DNA from: an uncultured Flavobacteriaceae bacterium
GTDB lineage: Bacteria > Bacteroidota > Bacteroidia > Flavobacteriales > Flavobacteriaceae
Assembly (NCBI GenBank): GCA_937901915.1
Contig: CALGUD010000147.1
Coordinates: 70,974 to 134,973, forward strand
DNA: 64,000 nucleotides
Direction of reading: 5' to 3'
Shown here in pieces: positions 44,838-53,178 of this stretch. Made by a program: the position numbers and the translations under genes. Positions within the stretch are counted from its first letter, which is position 1; each line of letters starts with the position of its first letter. The notes under the pieces are model-generated. The model was not told the DNA's origin. It made no database searches and saw nothing but the letters and a program-made list of their open reading frames with translations.

Positions 44838-46145
44838 ATGAAAAAAGAGAACTCAATTCCAGTTGTTTCTAAACCTGTTTTAATCCCATTTATACTAATA
44901 ACTTCATTATTCGCCTTATGGGGTTTTGCCAATGCAGTAACCGACCCCATGGTTTCGGCTTTTAAAAAAGTAATGGAATTGGATAATTTCCAGGCTTCTC
45001 TGGTTCAACTGGCGTTTTACGGTGGTTATTTTACCATGGCACTCCCTGCCGCCTATTTTATGAAAAAATATTCATACAAAGTGGGAGTACTGGTAGGATT
45101 ATGTCTTTATGCTACCGGAGCACTGCTTTTTTATCCCGCAGCAGCATATGAAAACTACACATTTTTTTTAATGTCCCTTTATATCCTGACCTTTGGACTG
45201 GCTTTTCTTGAAACATCTGCCAATCCATATATATTGGCAATGGGACATGAAAAAACTGCAACCAGAAGGCTTAATCTTGCACAAGCTTTTAATCCCGTAG
45301 GACTTGTTGCCGGATTATTTGTAGCACAGGCTTTTGTGTTGAGCAGATTACAATCACATGATATTGAAAACTACGGTGAACTTTCCGACACTGTAAAAGA
45401 AACCATCCGAACCACAGATTTACTTGTCATCCGGAATCCCTATGTAGCTCTGGGTATTTTTATAATTTTTATATTTCTGATTATCAACTTTGTTAAAATG
45501 CCGGAAAAAAAAGATGTAGATCAAAATACAAGTATGCTGCAGTCCATTTCAAGGATATTTAAAAAACGGCATTTTGTAGAAGGTGTCATTTCCCAAATGT
45601 TTTATGTAGGGGCTCAAATTATGTGTTGGACATATATTTACCACTATGCAGAAAATTTAGGAATTTCAAATGAAGAAACAGTGAATTACGCCTATGCAAC
45701 TTTTGCTTTATTTTTAGGGGGCCGTTTTCTGTTTACTTATTTTTTAAAATTCATTAATCCGGGTAGACTACTACTTTATTTATCCGTTTTTGCAATAGTT
45801 CTTGCTATGGGTACCATTTTTATACAGGGAATTGGCGGATTGTACAGCCTGGTAGGCATTTCCTTTTGTATGTCACTAATGTTCCCAACTATTTACGGCA
45901 TTGCTCTGGAAGGGTTGGGCGACGATTCAAAATTTGCATCTGCATTTTTAGTAATGGCTATTGTTGGAGGAGCTGTTATGCCTGTTTTACAAGGCATTGT
46001 ATTGGATATAGGTGGCCCCGGATATAATGACACTTCAATTTTGGGCGTCCCGGAAGTAAACTTTTCATTTGTATTACCTCTTTGCTGCTTTGTGGTTATT
46101 GCCGCCTATGGCTACAGGTCTTATAAGTTTACCCCATCTGTATAG
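44838..46145 (+). CDS. fucP: L-fucose:H+ symporter (MFS, FucP family)
   Basis: 435 residues with twelve predicted transmembrane helices. FucP-family signatures: LFALWGFANAVTDPMVSAFK, LVQLAFYGGYFTMALPAAYF, the conserved acidic residue in LAFLETSANPYILAMG, and LNLAQAFNPVGLVAGLF. It imports L-fucose released by the fucosidase. The SDR remnant lies in the 115 bases upstream. No SusC/SusD pair is present in the window. Confidence 0.92.
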   Translation: MKKENSIPVVSKPVLIPFILITSLFALWGFANAVTDPMVSAFKKVMELDNFQASLVQLAFYGGYFTMALPAAYFMKKYSYKVGVLVGLCLYATGALLFYPAAAYENYTFFLMSLYILTFGLAFLETSANPYILAMGHEKTATRRLNLAQAFNPVGLVAGLFVAQAFVLSRLQSHDIENYGELSDTVKETIRTTDLLVIRNPYVALGIFIIFIFLIINFVKMPEKKDVDQNTSMLQSISRIFKKRHFVEGVISQMFYVGAQIMCWTYIYHYAENLGISNEETVNYAYATFALFLGGRFLFTYFLKFINPGRLLLYLSVFAIVLAMGTIFIQGIGGLYSLVGISFCMSLMFPTIYGIALEGLGDDSKFASAFLVMAIVGGAVMPVLQGIVLDIGGPGYNDTSILGVPEVNFSFVLPLCCFVVIAAYGYRSYKFTPSV

Positions 46146-46185
46146 TATAATTTTAAGTTGTATGATAAATTTGTTACAGTATCCT

Positions 46186-46212
46186 GAGGGTGTTAAAAAA
46201 GAGAGCATCCTC
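46186..46212 (+). terminator. Weak hairpin after fucP
   Basis: GAGGGTG / CATCCTC can pair over 7 bp with one G-U pair; the tail (TGTTTTC) is poor, so termination is uncertain. Confidence 0.35.
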
Positions 46213-46296
46213 TGTTTTCAGTATACTAAACCCAATTGTTAATAACATTTTTAATAACTCCTTTTTTACTTCCTAACATCTACTTCATTCACTTCT

Positions 46297-46327
46297 TATC
46301 TTTATAAAAGATAAAAAGGTCTTTTAA
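46297..46327 (+). promoter_or_regulatory. nrdG promoter: -7 box overlapped by an AAAGAY-N6-GTCTTT palindrome
   Basis: TATCTTTA (46297-46304) is a -7 box with one mismatch. The palindrome ATAAAAGAT-N6-GTCTTTTAA (46304-46327) begins on its last base and ends one base before the nrdG ATG, so a bound protein would cover the transcription start and ribosome site. The same arrangement occurs at nirK. Confidence 0.65.
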
Positions 46328-46328
46328 T

Positions 46329-46778
46329 ATGTATTATCACAATTTTAATATAGTACTTCAGGAAGTGCCGGGAGAAATAAGCCTTTGTTTTTCTATTTCG
46401 GGGTGTCCGCTTCGTTGTGAAGGATGTCATTCCCCATTTCTATGGAAAAAAGGGAGTGGAAAAAAATTAACTGAAGAAATCTACATTGAACTCCTTGAAA
46501 AATATTCGGGATTTGCCAGTTGTGTGATTTTTATGGGTGGGGAATGGCATAAAACCCAACTTGTAGACAGGCTTAAATATGCCAGGCAGATTGGATACAA
46601 AACATGCCTTTACACCGGAGAGGAACATGTAGATAAAAACATTCGGGAACAACTAACCTGGATTAAAACAGGAAAATGGGACAAAAGACTGGGCGGACTG
46701 GATCATGAAACTACCAATCAAAAATTTATCGAATTAAAAACCAATAGAATACTAAACCATTTATTCATTAAAAAATAA
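46329..46778 (+). CDS. nrdG: Anaerobic ribonucleotide reductase activating protein
   Basis: 149-residue radical-SAM activase. The CxxxCxxC cluster site is SGCPLRCEGCHSPF, with the following FMGGEW segment corresponding to the SAM-binding region. It generates the glycyl radical on NrdD. It lies 4 bases upstream of nrdD. The start is 1 base after a palindromic operator shared with the Rrf2 and nirK promoters. Confidence 0.92.
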   Translation: MYYHNFNIVLQEVPGEISLCFSISGCPLRCEGCHSPFLWKKGSGKKLTEEIYIELLEKYSGFASCVIFMGGEWHKTQLVDRLKYARQIGYKTCLYTGEEHVDKNIREQLTWIKTGKWDKRLGGLDHETTNQKFIELKTNRILNHLFIKK

Positions 46779-46782
46779 AACT

Positions 46783-48645
46783 ATGATACGACTTTCAGAT
46801 GCGCAAATAGCTAAAAAGATTGATTTTATTAATCACTACGTACATTCTGCAAATGCAGCAGATGGCTCTAAAGTAGATTCAAATGCGAATGTAACTTCCA
46901 AGAACATTGCAACCATGGAGGCAGAAATTAATAAAGACTTCAATATTCAAATAAACAGGGAACTGGTAAAACAAAAAATTGCGTCCTTATTCGGCAATGA
47001 ACTGGCCAATGAGTATATCAGGCAAATTGAGTCACATGAAATCTATGTACATGATGAAACCTCTCTTAAACCCTATTGCGTTTCCATAAGCATGTATCCT
47101 TTTTTGTTGGAAGGTCTTACAAATCTGGGAGGTGAAAGCAAGGCTCCAAAACACCTTGAAAGTTATTGTGGTGAATTTGTAAACCTTGTTTTTGCTGTAA
47201 GTTCACAATTTGCAGGAGCTCTGGCTACTGTAGAATTCTTAATGTATTTTGATCATTTTGCAAGGAGGGATTACAGTGAAAATTATTTGGAAACACACAA
47301 AAGATTGATTGAAAATCATTTACAACATGTAATATATGCCATTAACCAACCTGCAGCTGCAAGAGGGTATCAGTCGGTTTTCTGGAATATTTCTCTTTAT
47401 GATGAAGCTTACTTTACCAGTATGTTCGAGAGCTTTGTATTTCCGGACATGACCCAACCAAAATGGGAAAATTTAAAAAAGCTCCAAGCCTTCTTTATGA
47501 AATGGTTTAATGAAGAACGAAAAAAAGCTATTCTCACATTTCCTGTGGTTACAGCTGCAATGCTGGTAAAAGATGGAAAGCCGGTAGATGAAGAATTCAA
47601 CGATATGTGCGCGCAGGAATTAAGTGAAGGGAACTCATTCTTTATTTATCAATCGGAAGATGCAGACAGTCTGGCTTCCTGTTGCAGGTTACGCAATGAG
47701 ATCAGCGATCATACCTTTAGTTATTCCCTGGGAGCCGGTGGTGTGGCGACAGGTTCTATCAATGTTATTACACTTAACATGAACCGGTTAATTCAGCAAA
47801 ATGCAAACATTCTTGAAGAAGTTCAGAAAATTCATAAATACCAGGTAGCCTATAGAAAGCTAATTGACGAATATTATGAAGGTGGACTATTACCGGTTTA
47901 CAAAGCAGGATTTATTTCATTAGACAAACAATTTCTAACTATAGGGATTAACGGAATGGCAGAGGCTGCCGAAAGCCAGGGTATAGAAGTGGCTAATAGT
48001 GAATCGTATAAAGACTTCGTAAACAAATATCTCAAAATAATTTATGACGAAAACAGACTTGCGAAAGAAAAATACGGATACATGTTTAACACTGAGTTTG
48101 TTCCTGCTGAAAACCTGGGTGTGAAAAATGCTAAATGGGACAGGGAAGATGGGTTGTTTGTACCAAGGGATTGTTATAATTCATACTTCTACGTGGTTGA
48201 AGATGAAGACATTAATGCGCTTGACAAAATAATGCTTCATGGCAATGAAACTATAAAATATCTTGATGGAGGCTCGGCCCTTCATTTAAACCTTGAAGAA
48301 ACCCCCAATAAAGAAGGGTTTATTAAACTTATTCATGCAACTGCTGCTGCGGGTTGCAATTATTTTTGTTTCAATATTAAAATTACCATTTGTAATGAAT
48401 GTGCGCATATAGACAAACGTACCTTATATAAATGCAGTGAATGTGAATCTGAAAATGTAGACCATGCGACACGTGTGATCGGATACCTGAAAAGAGTTTC
48501 CAATTTTAGTTCAGGAAGACAAAAGGAACATGGTTTAAGACATTACCATTTAACTAATATCCATGAAAATAAATTGAATAAAAAAAGGTTAGATACATTT
48601 AATAAAATTAAAAAAAATGAGAAAAGCATCACACAATCTCATTGA
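46783..48645 (+). CDS. nrdD: Anaerobic (class III) ribonucleoside-triphosphate reductase
   Basis: 620 residues. Makes dNTPs from NTPs without oxygen. The catalytic ten-stranded barrel includes YIRQIESHEIYVHDE, SSQFAGALATVEFLMYFDHF and the loop SLASCCRLRNE. A C-terminal zinc site is formed by CNEC and CSEC (residues ~545-560), and the glycyl radical is the Gly of RVIGYLKRVS (~567). The protein starts directly with the core and shows no N-terminal ATP-cone, so the usual allosteric on/off domain appears to be absent. It implies growth at very low oxygen. Confidence 0.93.
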   Translation: MIRLSDAQIAKKIDFINHYVHSANAADGSKVDSNANVTSKNIATMEAEINKDFNIQINRELVKQKIASLFGNELANEYIRQIESHEIYVHDETSLKPYCVSISMYPFLLEGLTNLGGESKAPKHLESYCGEFVNLVFAVSSQFAGALATVEFLMYFDHFARRDYSENYLETHKRLIENHLQHVIYAINQPAAARGYQSVFWNISLYDEAYFTSMFESFVFPDMTQPKWENLKKLQAFFMKWFNEERKKAILTFPVVTAAMLVKDGKPVDEEFNDMCAQELSEGNSFFIYQSEDADSLASCCRLRNEISDHTFSYSLGAGGVATGSINVITLNMNRLIQQNANILEEVQKIHKYQVAYRKLIDEYYEGGLLPVYKAGFISLDKQFLTIGINGMAEAAESQGIEVANSESYKDFVNKYLKIIYDENRLAKEKYGYMFNTEFVPAENLGVKNAKWDREDGLFVPRDCYNSYFYVVEDEDINALDKIMLHGNETIKYLDGGSALHLNLEETPNKEGFIKLIHATAAAGCNYFCFNIKITICNECAHIDKRTLYKCSECESENVDHATRVIGYLKRVSNFSSGRQKEHGLRHYHLTNIHENKLNKKRLDTFNKIKKNEKSITQSH

Positions 48646-48682
48646 TAATAATAAATAACACAACAATAGTGGGGCGTGAAGA

Positions 48683-48717
48683 AAGCTGTCTAAAAGAAAT
48701 TTTAGGCGGCTTTTTTT
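48683..48717 (+). terminator. Rho-independent terminator after nrdD
   Basis: A 13-bp stem with two G-U pairs and a GAAA loop (48683-48695, 48700-48712), followed by T residues. It lies inside the short gap before the convergent rrf2 gene. Confidence 0.85.
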
Positions 48718-49159
48718 ATAAAATACCTTTTAAAGTAATTATTGTTCCGTTTTCTTTTATTTCCTCAGCCAATATACGTATAGATTTACCCTTAAAATCT
48801 TTGTATAAATTTTTTTTAAATGGTGATACGATGGCGTGTACCGGGCATGGATTTTCATCCCTGCATTCAGATAAACCCAAAAAGCACTGGTCAAATTTAT
48901 GGGTGCCATCAATACAACTAATAACATCCCAAAGGGTTTTACCCATATTATCCTGATCGAGGTAAAAACCTCCACCCGGCCCTTTCGTAGAAGAAACCAA
49001 ACGGTTAGATGTAAGTTGTCTCAGCAATTTAGCCAAAAAAGGTTGCGGGGTTTCAATTTCTTCAGCAATTTGCCTGACTCCGGTTTTATGAGTTTCATCA
49101 GTTTTTATTGCCAGGTATAGCATAGCCCTTATTGCGTATTTACAAGCATTGGATAACAT
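48716..49159 (-). CDS. Rrf2-family iron-sulfur transcriptional regulator 1
   Basis: 147 residues. Winged helix-turn-helix (YAIRAMLYLAI, RQIAEEIETPQPFLAKLLRQ, STKGPGGGFYL) and three cysteines in the usual cluster-binding spacing (FDQCFLGLSECRDENPCPVH). Rrf2 proteins with this loop (NsrR, IscR, RsrR types) sense NO, redox state or cluster supply. It lies next to nrdD and is divergent from nadA. A palindrome in its own promoter region matches sites at nrdG and nirK, making it the likely reader of that motif. Confidence 0.9.
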   Translation of the reverse strand: MLSNACKYAIRAMLYLAIKTDETHKTGVRQIAEEIETPQPFLAKLLRQLTSNRLVSSTKGPGGGFYLDQDNMGKTLWDVISCIDGTHKFDQCFLGLSECRDENPCPVHAIVSPFKKNLYKDFKGKSIRILAEEIKENGTIITLKGIL

Positions 49160-49186
49160 TATTCTTCCTTTAGGCAGTAAATATAA

Positions 49187-49210
49187 TAAAAAGATATTTT
49201 TGTCTTTAAT
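49187..49210. promoter_or_regulatory. AAAGAY-N6-GTCTTT palindrome in the rrf2-nadA divergent region
   Basis: AAAAAGAT, 6 bases, GTCTTTAA. Same half-sites and spacing as at nrdG and nirK. It is 27 bases from the rrf2 start and touches the FNR-like site of nadA, so it may serve both directions. Confidence 0.6.
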
Positions 49211-49211
49211 T

Positions 49212-49256
49212 ATGACTTATGTCATTTTATTCATTCTTTAAAGTGTGTACTTTTTG
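49212..49256 (+). promoter_or_regulatory. nadA promoter with FNR/CRP-like site
   Basis: ATGAC-TTAT-GTCAT (49212-49225) is a perfect palindrome of the TGAC-N4-GTCA type. Exactly 22 bases later TACTTTTTG (49248-49256) gives a -7-like box. This places the site at about -41 from the start of transcription, the class II activator position, as at two other promoters of the island. Confidence 0.65.
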
Positions 49257-49279
49257 CCCCAAATTTAGAATGAGGTAAA

Positions 49280-50206
49280 GTGGGTTTAAAAGAAAAAATA
49301 CATCAGTTAAAACAAGAAAAAAATGCCGTGATACTGGCACATTACTATCAGCGGGAGGAAATTCAGGAAGTAGCAGATTACGTGGGTGATAGTCTGGGAT
49401 TATCTCAACAAGCAAAAGAGAGTAATGCAGATATCATAGTCTTTGCAGGTGTACATTTTATGGCAGAAACTGCCAAAATCCTTAATCCATCAAAAAAAGT
49501 GGTCTTACCGGATTTAGCTGCGGGATGTTCTTTAGCAGATTCCTGTCCGCCAGACGCTTTTGCTGCGCTACTCGCTAAGCATCCAGAACATGTTGTGATT
49601 ACCTATATTAACTGTTCTGCAGAAATTAAAGCTATGAGTGATTTGGTATGCACCTCCTCTAACGCTCTTAAAGTTGTTGATTCTGTACCTAAGGATAAGT
49701 CCATCATTTTTGCACCTGATAAAAACCTGGGCAAGTATATTATAAATCAAACCGGGCGCGATATGCTTTTATGGGATGGAAGCTGTGTTGTACACGAAGC
49801 TTTTAGTATAGATAAGTTATTAGATCTTTACCAAAAGAACCCCGGAGCAACAATTATTGCACACCCTGAATCTGAGGAGCATATTTTGAAAACTGCAAAA
49901 TATATAGGCTCTACTTCCGGGATGATTAATTATGTAAAAAAACATCCTAAAGAAAAATTTATTGTAGCTACCGAAGCCGGTATTCTGCACGAGATGCTAA
50001 AAGAAGTCCCCGGCGCCAATTTAATTCCAGCGCCGACAGCCGAAGATAATACGTGTGCTTGTAGTGAATGTGCTTATATGAAAGTAAATACACTACAAAA
50101 ACTTTATGACTGTCTTTTGCATGAGACTCCCGAAATACATGTACCTGAAAACACCAGGAAAAAAGCATTGATACCTATTGAAAGAATGCTCAAACTATCA
50201 AAGTAA
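49280..50206 (+). CDS. nadA: Quinolinate synthase
   Basis: 308 residues, GTG start preceded by GAGG. Condenses iminoaspartate with dihydroxyacetone phosphate to quinolinate for NAD synthesis, using an oxygen-sensitive 4Fe-4S cluster. The triplicated fold is visible: ILAHYYQREEIQEVADYVGD, VFAGVHFMAETAKIL, CSLADSCPPDAF, TYINCSAEIKAMSD, LLWDGSCVVHEAF, IAHPESEEHI, GSTSGMI and NTCACSECAYMK. Cluster cysteines fall in the CSLADSC, NCSAE and CACSEC regions. Divergent from rrf2 and coupled to nadB. Confidence 0.95.
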   Translation: MGLKEKIHQLKQEKNAVILAHYYQREEIQEVADYVGDSLGLSQQAKESNADIIVFAGVHFMAETAKILNPSKKVVLPDLAAGCSLADSCPPDAFAALLAKHPEHVVITYINCSAEIKAMSDLVCTSSNALKVVDSVPKDKSIIFAPDKNLGKYIINQTGRDMLLWDGSCVVHEAFSIDKLLDLYQKNPGATIIAHPESEEHILKTAKYIGSTSGMINYVKKHPKEKFIVATEAGILHEMLKEVPGANLIPAPTAEDNTCACSECAYMKVNTLQKLYDCLLHETPEIHVPENTRKKALIPIERMLKLSK

Positions 50207-50213
50207 AAACCGT

Positions 50214-51767
50214 ATGATATCAGCAGATTACCTTGTGATTGGGTCAGGGGTAGCAGGATTAACATTTGCCGTGAAAATCGCTGAAACTTTTAGTGATAAA
50301 AAAGTATGCATTGTTACAAAATCCAGCGAAGATGAATCCAACACAAAATACGCTCAAGGTGGAGTTGCGGTTGTACTGAACCTTCCTAAAGATTCTTTCG
50401 AAAAACATATACAAGATACATTAACAGCTGGTAATGGCTTATGCGATATTTCGGTAGTAGAAATGGTTATAAAAGAAGGCCCTGAAAGACTTAATGACCT
50501 GATGCTTTGGGGCGCCAGTTTTGACAGGGGCAGTAATGGGAGGTTAAATTTGGCAAGAGAGGGAGGCCATTCTGAAAATCGTATTGTGCATACAAAAGAT
50601 GTTACAGGCTTTGAGATAGAAAGAGCATTATTAAAAAGAGTTCACCACTTACCTAATATTTCTGTTTTAAATCACCATTTTGCAATTGATGTAATTACAG
50701 AGCATCAGTTAAAACTCGCAAGTACAGAACCTATTTCCTGTTATGGAGCATATGTTTTAGATCAAAAAACAGGAAATATTGAAACTATAAAAGCAGGAGT
50801 CACTGTATTGGCTACCGGTGGAATGGGTAGTGTGTATGGGCATACAACCAATCCGGTAATTGCAACCGGTGATGGTATTGCCATGGCATACAGGGCAAAA
50901 GCCAGGATACTGGATATGGAGTTTATACAATTTCATCCCACAGCGTTGTATAATCATCAAAACGGACAGTCATTTCTTATTTCTGAAGCAGTAAGAGGTT
51001 TTGGCGCTTATCTTAGAAATAAAAAAGGGCATCGGTTTATGCCGGATTATGATGATAGGGCCGAATTAGCCCCGAGAGATATTGTTTCCAGAAGTATCAA
51101 TACAGAATTACAAAAAACAGGAGAGGAATGTGTGTATTTAGATTGCACCCATCTTCATATTGAAGATTTTAAAGCTCATTTTCCCAATATATATAATAAA
51201 TGCATCTCAAACCGTATTGATATTGAAAAAGGCTGGATCCCGGTAGTTCCGGTGTCTCATTATCTTTGTGGTGGTATTTCGGTGGATACAGACGGAAAAA
51301 CGTCCGTTAAAAACCTATATGCATGTGGGGAATGTGCAAGAACGGGGCTTCATGGAGCAAATAGGTTAGCCTCAAACTCCTTGTTAGAAGCTTTGGTATA
51401 TGCACACCATATTTACGAATATCTTATTTTGAATGTAAACCATCCTGTTGATGTAACTATTCCCGAGTGGAATGATACAGGGGTACACATTTATGACGAT
51501 CAAAAAACCATTGAACCCATCATCAAAGAATTACAGGTTTTGATGAGGGACTATGCAGGCATTGTACGGAGTAACGACAGGTTATTAAAAGCCGCAGGCA
51601 AACTGGATCTAATTTATAATGAAGTAGAAGAACTTTATAAAATCTCAAAAGTTAATACCCGCTTATGTGAATTACGGAATATGATCAATGTAGCACACTT
51701 AATCATTGGACAATCCATAGTCAGAAAAGAAAATAAGGGAGGATATTTTAATATAGATAACCCGTAA
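50214..51767 (+). CDS. nadB: L-aspartate oxidase
   Basis: 517 residues from the ATG at 50214; the frame is open back into nadA (50178) but residue 13 onward is the conserved start ISADYLVIGSGVAGLTFAVK, the FAD dinucleotide fold. Other flavoprotein blocks are TKYAQGGVAVV, GREGGHSENRIVHTKD (in part), LDMEFIQFHPTAL, PRDIVSRSI, SHYLCGGISVD and CGECARTGLHGANRLASNSL. It oxidises aspartate to iminoaspartate and can use fumarate instead of oxygen, so the pair can work without air. Gap to nadA is 7 bases. Confidence 0.94.
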   Translation: MISADYLVIGSGVAGLTFAVKIAETFSDKKVCIVTKSSEDESNTKYAQGGVAVVLNLPKDSFEKHIQDTLTAGNGLCDISVVEMVIKEGPERLNDLMLWGASFDRGSNGRLNLAREGGHSENRIVHTKDVTGFEIERALLKRVHHLPNISVLNHHFAIDVITEHQLKLASTEPISCYGAYVLDQKTGNIETIKAGVTVLATGGMGSVYGHTTNPVIATGDGIAMAYRAKARILDMEFIQFHPTALYNHQNGQSFLISEAVRGFGAYLRNKKGHRFMPDYDDRAELAPRDIVSRSINTELQKTGEECVYLDCTHLHIEDFKAHFPNIYNKCISNRIDIEKGWIPVVPVSHYLCGGISVDTDGKTSVKNLYACGECARTGLHGANRLASNSLLEALVYAHHIYEYLILNVNHPVDVTIPEWNDTGVHIYDDQKTIEPIIKELQVLMRDYAGIVRSNDRLLKAAGKLDLIYNEVEELYKISKVNTRLCELRNMINVAHLIIGQSIVRKENKGGYFNIDNP

Positions 51768-51786
51768 TGGCTTGTATTTAAAAGAA

Positions 51787-51817
51787 GACTTCCGAATAAT
51801 CATCCGGAAGTCGCCTT
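51787..51817. terminator. Bidirectional terminator between nadB and the repair gene
   Basis: Perfect 8-bp core stem (GACTTCCG / CGGAAGTC) with a 10-base loop, flanked by A- and T-containing ends in both directions. It separates the convergent nadB and di-iron repair genes. Confidence 0.7.
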
Positions 51818-51836
51818 AATAAAATACTAGCTGAGA

Positions 51837-52592
51837 TTAATCTTCAATAAATGATGTGGCGTCTGACTTTTTAATAAGGTTTTTTTCCAACTCAATCGCT
51901 TTTGGAAATAAGATGTTATTTTCAAGGTGAATATGAAGGTGTAAATCCTGTTCAAATTCATTTAACATAGCAAAAGCCACACGATATGTATTACAAGCAT
52001 CTGCGGGAGGTGTGTAATTATCAGACAGTTCCGCAATTAGTCTAAACCGCTCTCCTTCATTGTCGTGTTCCTGCATCATCATGGCTATCGGGTTTTCAAT
52101 CTTTCCAAAATGAGGTTGTTCCAACGCTACATTTTGTGTAGAATTTTTAACCATTTTTCTGATAAAAGGGAAAAGTATTATTTCTTCTTTTTTCATATGT
52201 TGTGTAAGTTCGCCCGCGGCCCCTGTGAATAAAGTATTTATTTCAAATAATTCCGGATGGTTAGCTCCGTGAACTTTGCAAAGTTTATCCAGGAACTGAC
52301 GCAGTACCGGTATTTTTTCTTCAACATATCTATGATGGGTTTTTTCAATATAGTCCGCCAATAAATCCAAAGGCCATGACTTATAATCAATAGCTGTATC
52401 ACTTTTCTTAGAAAGTACTTCTTCTAATTTTCCTAAAAGCTCATCTTTTTCAATTCCATGCTTATCACATACCTCTTCAACAGTTCTGTGGCCTTTGCAG
52501 CAAAAATCAATTCCATAGTTAGAAAAAACGGCCGCAGTTCTAAAATCTTCGGCAACATATTGCCCTATTTGTTTATTTGTTAATGTTTCCAT
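51837..52592 (-). CDS. Di-iron protein for iron-sulfur cluster repair (RIC; YtfE/ScdA)
   Basis: 251 residues. An N-terminal ScdA_N domain (QYVAEDFRTAAVFSNYGIDF, CCKGHRTVEEVCDKHG) precedes a hemerythrin-like four-helix bundle with the His/Glu ligands of HHRYVEEKIPVL, GANHPEL, HMKKEEIILFPFI, MMQEHDNEGERF and DLHLHIHLENNILFPK. RIC proteins repair cluster damage by nitric oxide or peroxide. It lies downstream of an Rrf2 gene, and both carry the AATTCGGA-type palindrome. It protects the cell next to a nitrite reductase that makes NO. Confidence 0.92.
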   Translation of the reverse strand: METLTNKQIGQYVAEDFRTAAVFSNYGIDFCCKGHRTVEEVCDKHGIEKDELLGKLEEVLSKKSDTAIDYKSWPLDLLADYIEKTHHRYVEEKIPVLRQFLDKLCKVHGANHPELFEINTLFTGAAGELTQHMKKEEIILFPFIRKMVKNSTQNVALEQPHFGKIENPIAMMMQEHDNEGERFRLIAELSDNYTPPADACNTYRVAFAMLNEFEQDLHLHIHLENNILFPKAIELEKNLIKKSDATSFIED

Positions 52593-52635
52593 AAGTGGTT
52601 TTTTTATTTTTAATTATTACTTTTTTACCTATTCT

Positions 52636-52659
52636 AATTCGGATAATTTTATCCTATTT
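52636..52659 (-). promoter_or_regulatory. AATTCGGA-type palindrome upstream of the repair gene
   Basis: AATTCGGA, 8 bases, TCCTATTT: one full half-site and one degenerate half, with the inner GGATAATTTTATCC perfectly symmetric. The better copy is at 53150-53173 in the promoter of the upstream rrf2 gene. Confidence 0.6.
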
Positions 52660-52672
52660 AATTTCAAATTTT

Positions 52673-53107
52673 TTAAACTTTTAAATATGTTAATCCGGAC
52701 TTGATTCCTAGTGCCAATTCCTCCAGGTTTGTAGTTTCTAACATATACCTCAATTCTTCCCGTACACCTATAAACTTTCCATGCATAGGACAAGGGTGAT
52801 GTTCGTTACAGGTAGCTAATCCAAGACCGCAACCTTTGTAAATCTCATCCCCGTCTATTGCATTCACTATTTGTGATAGTTTAATGCTCGATATCCTGTC
52901 CTTTTCAATTTCAAAACCTCCGGTGGCCCCTTTTATTGAATTGATAACATGGTCTCTGGACAGCTTCTGTAAAATCTTAGCAGTGAATGCCTCCGGCGAA
53001 TTTATCTCTGATGCAATGTCCTTTAAACTCACCCGTTGGCCCTGGTATGACTTAAGGGCTATATAAATTGTAGCTTTTATTCCGTATTCACATGCTTTTG
53101 AAAACAT
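52673..53107 (-). CDS. Rrf2-family iron-sulfur transcriptional regulator 2 (NsrR-like)
   Basis: 144 residues. Winged helix (YGIKATIYIALKSY, LKDIASEINSPEAFTAKILQ, SIKGATGGFEIE) and the three-cysteine cluster loop KGCGLGLATCNEHHPCPMH, typical of NO-sensing NsrR/IscR-like members. Gene order with the di-iron repair protein directly downstream strongly suggests NO control of repair. Its own promoter is an excellent TTTG-N19-TATCTTTG pair overlapped by a 13-base-arm palindrome, so it is likely autorepressed. Confidence 0.9.
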   Translation of the reverse strand: MFSKACEYGIKATIYIALKSYQGQRVSLKDIASEINSPEAFTAKILQKLSRDHVINSIKGATGGFEIEKDRISSIKLSQIVNAIDGDEIYKGCGLGLATCNEHHPCPMHGKFIGVREELRYMLETTNLEELALGIKSGLTYLKV

Positions 53108-53130
53108 TCTCTATCCATTTAAATTCTATA

Positions 53131-53178
53131 CAAAGATAAGATATTTTTTAATTCGGACAAAATTATCCGAATTAAAAA
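53131..53178 (-). promoter_or_regulatory. Promoter and operator of rrf2 regulator 2
   Basis: On the minus strand TTTG (53158-53161), 19 bases and TATCTTTG (53131-53138) form a textbook Bacteroidota promoter. A palindrome with 13-base arms (53145-53157 and 53166-53178, core AATTCGGA / TCCGAATT, 8-base spacer) covers the -33 element and begins right after the stop of the upstream gene. Confidence 0.8.

Noticed and set aside
46141..46180. FNR-like site upstream of nrdG (ATGATAAATTTGTTA)
   Set aside because: Only one half-site fits and it is about 130 bases from the -7 box; nrdG appears to have the Rrf2-type site only.
48642..48956. Open frame on the plus strand downstream of nrdD
   Set aside because: It runs across the terminator and antisense to the rrf2 gene; no domain or ribosome site supports it.
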